From assembly GCA_002427605.1 (NCBI GenBank), contig DIRT01000009.1, positions 1 to 36,533 of the forward strand: a DNA stretch of 36,533 bases. The letters are read 5' to 3'. Made by a program: the position numbers and the translations under genes. Positions 1 through 7,297 of the stretch are shown here, one piece after another. The stretch comes from Bacteroidales bacterium UBA5429 (lineage in GTDB: Bacteria > Bacteroidota > Bacteroidia > Bacteroidales > WCHB1-69). Under the pieces are notes generated by a model that was not told the DNA's origin, did not search any database, and worked only from the letters and a program-made list of their open reading frames with translations. Numbering within the stretch: the stretch's first letter is position 1; each line of letters opens with the position of its first letter.

Positions 1-67
1 CTAATAAAAGGGGACACTTAAGATTGATTGAATTAATATTAGGATTTATTGATTTTAAAAAACTAAA

Positions 68-499
68 ATGAATACAAAAATGGACACTGACAGATTTAAA
101 AATGAATATCCGGGACTTTCAACCATTTCTATTATTTTTAATGTAATTGGTACTATAATTATACTTTTTGCAGTAATTGCATTAATATATGGATTATTGT
201 TGCTTGGAAAATATGGAACTGAAAGACAAATGGGAGTTTATCTTATAATTTCCGCACTTGTAAGCGGATTGTTATTCTCTATCCCATTTTTTGCTTTTGC
301 CGAGTTGATTAAATTATTTGTTAAAATTGAGTTTAATACGAGAAAAGAAAAAGATAATGAAGATACAAGTAGATTTGACAGTATCGGACAAAAACAAAAT
401 TCTTCAAATTTTGACAATAATGAAATCTCTTATGAAAACTGGAAAAAAGATAATCCTGGTAAGACAATAAATGATTATTACGCTTCGAGAAAGAATTAA
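68..499 (+). CDS. Small two-helix membrane protein, unknown function
   Basis: 143-residue protein with a short polar N-terminus, a hydrophobic helix at about residues 20-48, a second at about 57-80, and a long polar Asn/Lys/Asp-rich C-terminal tail that ends in a YENWKKDNPGKTINDYYAS segment. I do not recognise the family. The ATG at 68 is preceded by AT-rich DNA, and a second in-frame ATG at 80 is an alternative start. The layout suggests an inner-membrane protein with a cytoplasmic or periplasmic tail. It stands alone on the plus strand, facing the minus-strand SulP gene, and its 3' flank runs straight into an interspersed repeat. Coding is likely from length and membrane pattern; function is unknown. 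Confidence 0.6.
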   Translation: MNTKMDTDRFKNEYPGLSTISIIFNVIGTIIILFAVIALIYGLLLLGKYGTERQMGVYLIISALVSGLLFSIPFFAFAELIKLFVKIEFNTRKEKDNEDTSRFDSIGQKQNSSNFDNNEISYENWKKDNPGKTINDYYASRKN

Positions 500-507
500 G
501 GAACAAC

Positions 508-590
508 ATTCCAGAGTGGGGAAATGAAATATCAAAAGAGTACCACCTTTCCTGCCCCCCATTTATTTTAATTTCCAAATAAGAAATAAG
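508..590 (+). repeat. Interspersed G-run/C-run element, copy A
   Basis: Begins ATTCCAGAGTGGGG and ends CTGCCCCCC followed by an AT-rich tail (ATTTATTTTAATTTCC). GAGTGGGG (514-521) and CCCCCC (555-560) are 33 nt apart. Related copies lie at 6838-6910, 12425-12497 and 16843-16915. The middle is also alignable between copies, so this is a true repeat family rather than chance G and C runs. Confidence 0.7.
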
Positions 591-678
591 AAGTAAGAAG
601 TAAAGGCGGAAGTCGGAAGGCGAAAGGCGAAAGGCGAAAGTTAAAATAATTCTAAATTCTAAACTCTAATTTCTAAAT
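581..678. repeat. Composite 7-bp repeat array
   Basis: Fourteen heptads in one register fill this interval. The units change from AAGAAGT through GGCGAAA-like to TCTAAAT-like without losing the 7-bp phase. The array ends at the base next to the SulP stop codon (679-681 on the minus strand). Confidence 0.75.
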
Positions 679-2334
679 TTATACGTTGTAGATTTCTCTT
701 AAAGCCTCGGAAGTACGCCCGTAGATTCTGTCTTCAGCGGATTTGTGAATGTAAAACGGCTCGTTTTCGATCGCTTTGAGGAGCATATCATTAACTCCTG
801 CGAGATAAACCGTTCCATTGTTGGCTTTCAATATCTCTAACAGCTCACCCAAATACTCGACACCATCACTGTCGGCGTAGAATGCGTTCCGCAAGGAGAC
901 GACGACATGCTTGCAATTCTTGATCTTGCCGACTGTTTCTAAGTGTGCCGGCATGTTGATATAGGTCAGTGTTCCCGTAATTTTATAGACAATCAAATCG
1001 GACTCAAGTGTTTCTCTTTCAGCAATTTCGGGACTCAACAGGGTTTCCTGTAACTTGGCATTCGCCCAGAGAGTAACCTCTGTATTTCCATAAGAAACTT
1101 GATTCACAAAGATCAACAAAGAGATAAAGCTTCCTACCAAAAGCGCCGCAATCGGATCCTGAACAACAGTAATCACCGCTACAGTCGCAGTAATGGCAAA
1201 AGCTGTTTTCTCGTTGTAAATCAGCTTGATAAAGTGCTTAACCGAAGACATCCTAATCGCAACCACAAAAAGAATGGCTGCAACAATCACCATCGGCAGC
1301 TTTTTGAAAAAGGTAAGAAGGAACATCACAATAATAGCCAGGAAAATGGCACTCAAAATCCCGGATGTTCTGTGTTTACCTCCACTTTTAACATTGAGAG
1401 CTGTACGAGCCAAAGCAGCTGTAGCAGGGATTCCCCCCATGATACCTGAAGCGATATTGGCAATCGACAAACTAAATACTTCCTTGGAACGATCAAACGG
1501 AACCTTGGTCATCTGTTTGGCAATCTGTCCGGAGAGTAAAGTTTCCAAAACTCCGATTACAGCCACAGCAAAAGCAACAGACCAGATCTTTTTCGACAAA
1601 AATGGAGCCCAGGTCAGGTCTTTATAAAAATTGTTAAACAATCTTGGAGTAATCTTGGGATAACGATCCGACAAAATAGTCATATCGAAAGGAATAGAAG
1701 TCCACTCAATAATATAAACTGCTATAATACCGATAAAAGCGATGATAATGGAACCGGGTATATTCTTAAATTTCTTGTCCCACAGCAAAATAAAAGCAAC
1801 AGCCCCAAGGAAAATCAAGAAAATGCCCCATCGAATTTTGGAAAAATCGGAAAATGCCAGTATAATATTTTGGGCTACATTTTCTCCCTTTTGTAAATCA
1901 TTTATACCCAACATGGCATCTATCTGACCAAAAGCAATCATAAAGGCGACCCCCAGGGTAAACCCTTGAACAACACTTCGCGGAATAAAGATAATGTACT
2001 TGTCCAGTTTAAAAATGTAGAAAGCCAGTATGATCAATCCCGATGCAATAGCAATAATCGGTAGTGACGCAGGTCCATTAATAATCGCAAAAGAGATTAA
2101 AATCCCGGATAATGCACCCGTTGGACCAATGATGTTAAAATGGCCTCCTCCTAGAATAGCTCCAATCAAACCGGCCCAAAATGCGGTGATAATCCCTTGT
2201 ACCGGCGTTGCTCCGGAAGCAATGGCCAGTGCCAATGAAAGAGGGATATTAATAAAAGCAACCGTTAATCCGGATTTCCAGTTCTCTCTAACGTGCTGTT
2301 TTAACAAATTCTTATCAATCTTTCCTTTTATCAT
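679..2334 (-). CDS. SulP family anion transporter with C-terminal STAS domain
   Basis: 551 aa, the usual length for a bacterial SulP (SLC26) transporter. Residues about 15-410 are strongly hydrophobic with many membrane helices; they carry the typical early segment ending in ATPVQGIITAFWAGLIGAIL and the Gly-rich FNIIGPTGALSGIL motif. Residues about 435-551 form a STAS domain (VYKITGTLTYINMPAHLE, then VVVSLRNAFYADSDGVEYL). Family members carry sulfate, bicarbonate or dicarboxylates with Na+ or H+; the substrate cannot be read from sequence. It is the last gene of a minus-strand run, 23 nt after the BtuF-like gene. A 10-bp tandem duplication just before the start creates a second, out-of-frame ATG (at 2344) that runs at once into TAA; the real start is the ATG at 2334. 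Confidence 0.93.
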   Translation of the reverse strand: MIKGKIDKNLLKQHVRENWKSGLTVAFINIPLSLALAIASGATPVQGIITAFWAGLIGAILGGGHFNIIGPTGALSGILISFAIINGPASLPIIAIASGLIILAFYIFKLDKYIIFIPRSVVQGFTLGVAFMIAFGQIDAMLGINDLQKGENVAQNIILAFSDFSKIRWGIFLIFLGAVAFILLWDKKFKNIPGSIIIAFIGIIAVYIIEWTSIPFDMTILSDRYPKITPRLFNNFYKDLTWAPFLSKKIWSVAFAVAVIGVLETLLSGQIAKQMTKVPFDRSKEVFSLSIANIASGIMGGIPATAALARTALNVKSGGKHRTSGILSAIFLAIIVMFLLTFFKKLPMVIVAAILFVVAIRMSSVKHFIKLIYNEKTAFAITATVAVITVVQDPIAALLVGSFISLLIFVNQVSYGNTEVTLWANAKLQETLLSPEIAERETLESDLIVYKITGTLTYINMPAHLETVGKIKNCKHVVVSLRNAFYADSDGVEYLGELLEILKANNGTVYLAGVNDMLLKAIENEPFYIHKSAEDRIYGRTSEALREIYNV

Positions 2335-2357
2335 CTTATATCATCTTATATCAAATT

Positions 2358-3245
2358 TTAATCACTCATTTTTGAATTAATCTCTTGAATCGCCAGGATA
2401 TTTCTTGGTGAAACAATATCGATCCATCCCGATTCAATCGGATATACTTTTTTATTCTTCACTGCTCTTAACTCCGTGTAAGGATGAGTTGATATAAAAG
2501 CATCAAAATCCTCCTTACGGATAAAAATCAGGTCGGGATCCTCCTGGAAAAGGTACTCCTTACTCACGCTCCAGGTCTTAAGCTGATCTCCAATATTACG
2601 TCCGCCTGCCAAAGTGATAATCTCGTGAATATGAGAGTTTTGAGGTGCAGTAAAATCACCCGCTGCTCCAAAACCGACAACATAATAGACCTTTTTAAGA
2701 GAAGAAAAGTGCAGGTTCTTGATTTGCTCCAACATCTTACGATAGTTATCGCTTTTCTTTTGTGCCAATGATTCGGCATTGACGAGTTTCCCGATTTGAA
2801 TAAAGAGGTTCAGCACGCCCTCTACCCCACTCTCTTCCCGCAAAGCAATCACTTTCAATCCCGATTGTTCCATCTTTTCGAGATCTTTCTTGGAGATAAT
2901 CGATCCGATTAGGACCAAATCCGGATTCAATGAAATAATCCGCTCAATATTCACCTGGGTTAAGCCTCCCACCTTGGGAATCTTTTCGGTTCCCTTCGGG
3001 AAAGTGCAAAAATCGCTAATTCCAACCAAACGCTCTTCTTCCCCCAATTCAAAAATCACTTCCGTAATGGCGGGAGAAAGCGATATAATAGAGCGGGGTT
3101 CTTTTTCCAAAACCACTTCTCTATCATAAGAGTCTGTTATGGTGATAAAAACAGTGTCCACTTTCTGTTTGGGAGCTGAACAGCCCAAACACAATAGCAG
3201 GAACAACCCAACGAATAAGGCTTTTGAAAGGAATCTCGATAGCAT
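2358..3245 (-). CDS. BtuF-like ABC transporter substrate-binding lipoprotein
   Basis: 295 aa. The N-terminus is a lipoprotein signal with lipobox LGC (Cys 22), so the protein is anchored in a membrane. The rest is a helical-backbone periplasmic binding protein of the BtuF/FhuD type: VVLEKEPRSIISLSPAITEVIFELG, then the typical VGGLTQVNIERIISLNPDLVLIG, and a C-terminal half with SVSKEYLFQEDPDLIFI. The family binds vitamin B12, haem or iron chelates. It lies 7 nt after the B12-dependent mutase gene mutA, which favours a corrinoid ligand, but no permease or ATPase gene (btuC, btuD) is nearby, so the ligand is inferred from context only. Confidence 0.85.
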   Translation of the reverse strand: MLSRFLSKALFVGLFLLLCLGCSAPKQKVDTVFITITDSYDREVVLEKEPRSIISLSPAITEVIFELGEEERLVGISDFCTFPKGTEKIPKVGGLTQVNIERIISLNPDLVLIGSIISKKDLEKMEQSGLKVIALREESGVEGVLNLFIQIGKLVNAESLAQKKSDNYRKMLEQIKNLHFSSLKKVYYVVGFGAAGDFTAPQNSHIHEIITLAGGRNIGDQLKTWSVSKEYLFQEDPDLIFIRKEDFDAFISTHPYTELRAVKNKKVYPIESGWIDIVSPRNILAIQEINSKMSD

Positions 3246-3252
3246 AGATCAA

Positions 3253-5097
3253 CTACTTAAGCAGTAAATTATTATATTTTTGCAAGGTTTCAAGAACATT
3301 CAGACGAATATGGATAAAATCATCCACACCGGCTACTTTGAGTTGTTCTATGGATTCCGTAGGATTTCCGGCAACAATAAAGGGTATGGCAGGTGCCGCT
3401 TTTTTCACTTGTTGAACCGCTTCCACGCCTAATGTAGCGTACTCTTCATCAGAGCTGCAAATCACAATCATCGATGGTTTGCTATCCAAAGCCGCTTTAA
3501 CGCCCTCTTCTACCGTTGCAAAACCGGGACTCTCAACAATCTCATAGCCTGCACAACCAAAGAAGTTGGTGATGAAACCGGCACGCGCTTGTCTCATAGC
3601 CAAATTTCCTAATTTGAGCAAATAAACAGTGGGACGAGCACTTTTTTGAGCAAATTGTTCTGTTTGAAGACGTAATTTCTCAAACTCTTGCGCTGCACGT
3701 AGGGTTGGATTTTCAGGTTGCTCGGGAGTAACCTCAATTTTGTCCAACATCGCCTCATTGGTGTTCGGATATTGATTGGTTCCCAACAAAACGGTTTTTC
3801 TTGTAGCGATATCTTTTAATTTCTTGGCTGCACTTTCTTCAATAGCAGCTTGAAGTTCTTGACTCTCAATCAGTTTCAACAATCCACCTTGACTCTCCAC
3901 TTCCTGGAACAGTTTCCAGGCATGCTCTGCAATCGATACGGTTAAATTCTCAATATAGTATGAACCTGCCGCAGGATCCACTACTTTGTCAAAATAGGAC
4001 TCCTCTTTCAGGATCACTTGAATATTTCTGTTAATTCTGGACGAAAACTCGTTATCTTCCTTATAAATCGCGTCAAATGGGTTCAATGCAATGGTGTCCG
4101 CACCGCCCAAAGCTGCCGCCATACCCTCAGTAGTCGATCTCAAAATGTTCACATAAGGGTCAAATAACGTCTTGTTCCATGAAGAAGCTACCGAGTTGAT
4201 TTGCAAACGATAAGCACAGTCACATTCAGGTTTATATTGCGCTATCATGGTTGACCATAACATTCTGATAGAACGCAACTTAGCAATCTCCATAAAATAA
4301 TTCGGTCCTACAGAGAGTGTAAATTGGATTTTTCTGGCAATCTCATGAACAGGCACTCCTTTTTCGGTAAACCAAGCCAAATACTCATTCGCCATGCCCA
4401 AAACGTAGCCTAACTCCTGCGTAATGGTCGCACCTCGGTCGTTTAACTCTAATCCGTTAATATTCAGTATTTTGAAGTTTTTCAGATCACGTGTCAATTC
4501 AAATATTTTCTCTATTTTTGCGAACACTTCAGCTTGTGGCTTCAACAATTTGCCGTGACGCATAGCACAAGCCAAGATGTCAAAATGAATCGCTCCTCTA
4601 ATTTTATCCTTAGATGCTCCTGTTTTTTCTATATATTTTTGAAAAAAAGAAATCAGGGAGTGGTAATCCTCAGCACTGTTGAACTGTATCTCTACCTTCT
4701 CCAGGTCAATGCCCTGTAATAAATCCTCCAGATCCTTTTCTGTTTTGACATTTTCTGCATTGAAATCGATTTTATCAGCTCCTCTTTTCAATGCATCCTT
4801 CGCTATTTTGTTCGCTTCCCGAGGATCCTTATGGTTCACCTCTTGCATGATGTTCCAATGGTTGGACTCAGTTTTATAACCTCTGGTATAGGGAAACTGA
4901 TCAGGTAAAGAATCGATATAGGAAATATCCTGAATATCCTCAGCTCTGTAGTATGGACGCACTTCGAATCCCTCTTCGGTACGCCAAATCAGTCTTTTGG
5001 AATAATCAGCACCTTTTAAGTCTTTCTCAATCACTGCTTCCCACTCTTGAGTTGAAATCTCGGGAAATGCTTCAAATAATTTTTTACTGTTAGCCAT
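3253..5097 (-). CDS. mutA: Methylmalonyl-CoA mutase small (non-catalytic) subunit
   Basis: 614 aa, the normal length for the small subunit of heterodimeric methylmalonyl-CoA mutase, the B12 enzyme that interconverts succinyl-CoA and methylmalonyl-CoA on the way to propionate. Residues about 1-450 are the TIM-barrel half (PYYRAEDI, LSVGPNYFMEIAKLRSIRMLW, and VDPAAGSYYIENLT). Residues about 490-614 are a B12-binding-like fold in which the cobalt-ligand motif DxHxxG is absent (GNLAMRQARAGF at the matching place); this is what separates MutA from catalytic MutB. mutB normally follows mutA, but the next gene here is the BtuF-like lipoprotein, so the catalytic subunit must lie outside the window. 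The gene is 49 nt after malic enzyme, probably in one transcript. Confidence 0.93.
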   Translation of the reverse strand: MANSKKLFEAFPEISTQEWEAVIEKDLKGADYSKRLIWRTEEGFEVRPYYRAEDIQDISYIDSLPDQFPYTRGYKTESNHWNIMQEVNHKDPREANKIAKDALKRGADKIDFNAENVKTEKDLEDLLQGIDLEKVEIQFNSAEDYHSLISFFQKYIEKTGASKDKIRGAIHFDILACAMRHGKLLKPQAEVFAKIEKIFELTRDLKNFKILNINGLELNDRGATITQELGYVLGMANEYLAWFTEKGVPVHEIARKIQFTLSVGPNYFMEIAKLRSIRMLWSTMIAQYKPECDCAYRLQINSVASSWNKTLFDPYVNILRSTTEGMAAALGGADTIALNPFDAIYKEDNEFSSRINRNIQVILKEESYFDKVVDPAAGSYYIENLTVSIAEHAWKLFQEVESQGGLLKLIESQELQAAIEESAAKKLKDIATRKTVLLGTNQYPNTNEAMLDKIEVTPEQPENPTLRAAQEFEKLRLQTEQFAQKSARPTVYLLKLGNLAMRQARAGFITNFFGCAGYEIVESPGFATVEEGVKAALDSKPSMIVICSSDEEYATLGVEAVQQVKKAAPAIPFIVAGNPTESIEQLKVAGVDDFIHIRLNVLETLQKYNNLLLK

Positions 5098-5146
5098 ATA
5101 TATTAAATTTTACTTTTCAAACAATCTGCAAAGATACATCAAATAA

Positions 5147-6616
5147 TTAACATTTCTCACTTTTAATTTTGGCGATCACACGATCCATAACACGGGTAAT
5201 CTGCTCCTCTTCCAGTTGAGGGATAAATCCCTGATCCTGAAGTAAATTCGTGATCTCTCTTACTTTCATGATATCCTGTTTGGTTTGTTGATACACCTCA
5301 TCCCAGGTCAGTTGATGCAACGCCACGCCCTCTTGGATCGCCTGCATCGCCACATCGGCAGCCACTTTGGGGAAAACTTCCCATTCGAGCATGTTGGGCA
5401 TGATGTTTTCGGTATCAATGCCGCGTTTTTCAGCAAACTCCGCAATCGAGTGCGCCGCTCTGATCGCCATGCCATCGGTGATTTTCCGGGCAGAAACCAT
5501 CAAGGTCCCTTTCAAGATAGATGGAAAACAGATGGAGTTGTTCACCTGATTGGGGAAATCTCCTCTTCCGGTAGCCACGATGTATGCTCCCGCCTCTTTC
5601 GCCTGGTAAGGATAGATTTCAGGAACCGGATTGGCACATGCAAACACAATCGACTTCTCTGCCATCAACTTAATCCACTCCGGAGAGATTGTATTGGGTC
5701 CCGGTTTGGAGAGTGCTACCAGCAAATCTGCATCTTTAAACGCCTCTTCATGGGTAGTAATCTTGTTGGGATTGGTAATTTTACACAATTCCCACTGTAC
5801 GTAGTATCGTGGATCATCACGATACCTTGGATTGTCAGCATGAAGTATAGAACGACTATCGAAGATAATCATATTCTTAGGATCCACGCCATCCGCAATC
5901 ATCAAGCGGGCGATAGTGGTATTGGAAGCTCCGGCACCATAAAGCACCACTTTGATCTCATTCATCTTCTTACCGGTCAACTTCAAAGCGTTGATAACCC
6001 CGGCCAAAGTAACGCAAGCGGTACCCTGAGCATCATCATGCCACACCGGAATATGACACTCTTTGCGCAGCACATCCAACACTTTAAAGCAGTTGGGTTG
6101 AGAAATATCCTCCAGGTTGATAGCCCCAAAGCTGGGCTGCACCATCTTCACAAAATTGATAATCTTATCGGGATCGGGTTCTCCCTTTTCATCTTTACTG
6201 TCGATACACAATGCAACGGCATCCACGCCGCCCAAATATTTCATGAGCATGGCTTTTCCTTCCATCACCCCCAATCCTCCCGGTGGAGTACAATCGCCAT
6301 CCCCAAGAACCCGGGTCGAGTCGCTCACCACAGCCACCTGATTATTCCGGTTGCTCAGTTCAAAAGAGGCATCCTGGTTATCACGGATGGCTGTCGAAAC
6401 GGCAGACACCCCTGGAGTGTACCACACATTAAACCAATTAAACCCATAGATGGGCGCTTTGGGTATGGTTTGCATCTTACCGCCATAAAACCGGTGCATC
6501 TCCCGGGAAAACTCCTTATAAAAAAGGGTTTTAGCGTGAGCAATCTGTTCTTCAGTAAACTCTTTCGGCAAAAGAGCAGCAATCTGATCTAAGTTTATCA
6601 ACGATTCTTTTTTCAT
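5147..6616 (-). CDS. Malic enzyme (oxaloacetate-decarboxylating malate dehydrogenase)
   Basis: 489 aa from the ATG at 6616; the reading frame extends two codons further to a TTG, which is less likely. Malic enzyme converts malate to pyruvate and CO2 with reduction of NAD(P). Visible motifs are WYTPGVSAVSTAI, the metal-site segment VWHDDAQGTACVTLAGVINA, the Rossmann motif VVLYGAGASNTTIARLM, and the C-terminal VATGRGDFPNQVNNSICFP. It is somewhat longer than the shortest bacterial malic enzymes (about 400 aa). There is no phosphotransacetylase-like C-terminal domain, so it is not the MaeB fusion type. It heads the malic enzyme-mutA-btuF-sulP cluster, with a good Bacteroidota promoter at 6676-6683. 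NAD versus NADP preference is not decided by the sequence alone. Confidence 0.92.
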   Translation of the reverse strand: MKKESLINLDQIAALLPKEFTEEQIAHAKTLFYKEFSREMHRFYGGKMQTIPKAPIYGFNWFNVWYTPGVSAVSTAIRDNQDASFELSNRNNQVAVVSDSTRVLGDGDCTPPGGLGVMEGKAMLMKYLGGVDAVALCIDSKDEKGEPDPDKIINFVKMVQPSFGAINLEDISQPNCFKVLDVLRKECHIPVWHDDAQGTACVTLAGVINALKLTGKKMNEIKVVLYGAGASNTTIARLMIADGVDPKNMIIFDSRSILHADNPRYRDDPRYYVQWELCKITNPNKITTHEEAFKDADLLVALSKPGPNTISPEWIKLMAEKSIVFACANPVPEIYPYQAKEAGAYIVATGRGDFPNQVNNSICFPSILKGTLMVSARKITDGMAIRAAHSIAEFAEKRGIDTENIMPNMLEWEVFPKVAADVAMQAIQEGVALHQLTWDEVYQQTKQDIMKVREITNLLQDQGFIPQLEEEQITRVMDRVIAKIKSEKC

Positions 6617-6675
6617 ATTCAAGTTTGTTTACAATGCTAAGCGCAACTTTTAAAATTAGACTTTGAGTCAACCTG

Positions 6676-6683
6676 CAAAATTA
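6676..6683 (-). promoter_or_regulatory. Promoter -7 element for the malic enzyme operon
   Basis: TAATTTTG on the minus strand matches the Bacteroidota -7 consensus TAnnTTTG, about 60 nt before the ATG at 6616. The same TGCAAAATTAC context (as read on the plus strand) recurs before pntA at 16701-16708. Confidence 0.6.
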
Positions 6684-6727
6684 CGTAAAAAAAACTAAGA
6701 TTCATAAGATTTGAGGATGAATAGGAT

Positions 6728-6781
6728 TATGAAAATTTCGGATTTCGGATTTCGGATTTCGGATTTCGGATTTCGGATTTT
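6728..6781. repeat. 7-bp tandem repeat, unit GATTTCG
   Basis: About six consecutive copies of GATTTCG. It lies in the 680-nt gene-free stretch between malic enzyme and the SWIM gene; an open reading frame across it (6711-6995) is only a product of the repeat. Confidence 0.85.
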
Positions 6782-6837
6782 TGGCATTGAGCTTTTTTTA
6801 GATCATAACCCGTTAACTTTTAATTATATATATTTTT

Positions 6838-6910
6838 TGGAAATAAAAAAATTTGGGGGGCAGCATAGAAGGTGTCTATTTTGTTATTTCATTTCCCCAC
6901 TCGGTAACAT
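6838..6910 (-). repeat. Interspersed G-run/C-run element, copy B
   Basis: Inverted relative to copy A: GGGGGG at 6855-6860 and CCCCACTC at 6895-6902 on the plus strand, 34 nt apart. The middle aligns with copies A and D (AAATGAAATAAC on the minus strand). Confidence 0.7.
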
Positions 6911-6936
6911 AAACCTCTTTAGATATGCAGTGATCA

Positions 6937-7020
6937 ATTACGAATTACGAATTACGAACCTTCATGATTTCGGATTTCGGATTTCGGAATCTTAAATTTA
7001 GATTTTAAGAATTTAGAAAT
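6937..7020. repeat. Composite 7-bp repeat array
   Basis: Three ATTACGA units, one linker heptad, then GATTTCG-type units starting 28 nt after the first unit (so in register), then AT-rich TAAATTT/AGATTTT-like heptads. Another short run of TTCATAT/TTCTTAC heptads lies at 7060-7094. Confidence 0.75.
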
Positions 7021-7096
7021 ATCTGAATATTAGGCACTTGCATTTATAAATAGATCTACTTCATATTTCTAATTTCATACTTCTTACTTCAAAAAA

Positions 7097-7195
7097 ACCC
7101 CGAAGGAGTGACATTATAATAAATTTGGGCTAAAGCCCTGGGAGTCAAGGGGGTTAATTCCGATCCATGCCCTAAAGGACATGGCTATTGATATG
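7097..7195. repeat. Bacteroidota-type interspersed repeat with small palindromes
   Basis: ACCCCGAAGGAGTGACATTA (from 7097) recurs as ACCTCGAAGGGGTGACATTA at 12172. GGGCTAAAGCCC (7127-7138) is a perfect short palindrome. 7173-7195 is a 23-nt sequence, TAAAGGACATGG..., found as an exact reverse complement at 12261-12283. Confidence 0.7.
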
Positions 7196-7227
7196 AATAT
7201 CAATGAGATACATTAGATGTTTGACCA

Positions 7228-7297
7228 TTTTCAATTCTCAACTTTCAATTTTCAATTAATGACAAAACTTTCGCCTTCCGACTTTCGACTTTCGACT
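7228..7297. repeat. Composite 7-bp repeat array abutting the SWIM gene stop
   Basis: Ten heptads in register: four TTTTCAA-type, two linkers, four TTCGACT-type. The last base is next to the stop codon of the SWIM gene (7298-7300, minus strand). Confidence 0.75.

Noticed and set aside
5285..6592. 435-codon plus-strand open frame
   Set aside because: It is the exact antisense of malic enzyme, whose motifs are all intact; low-complexity His/Arg-rich translation with no domain.
6711..6995. 94-codon plus-strand frame with FGFRISDFGFRI repeats
   Set aside because: Translation of the GATTTCG heptad array and a copy of the interspersed element, not a protein gene.
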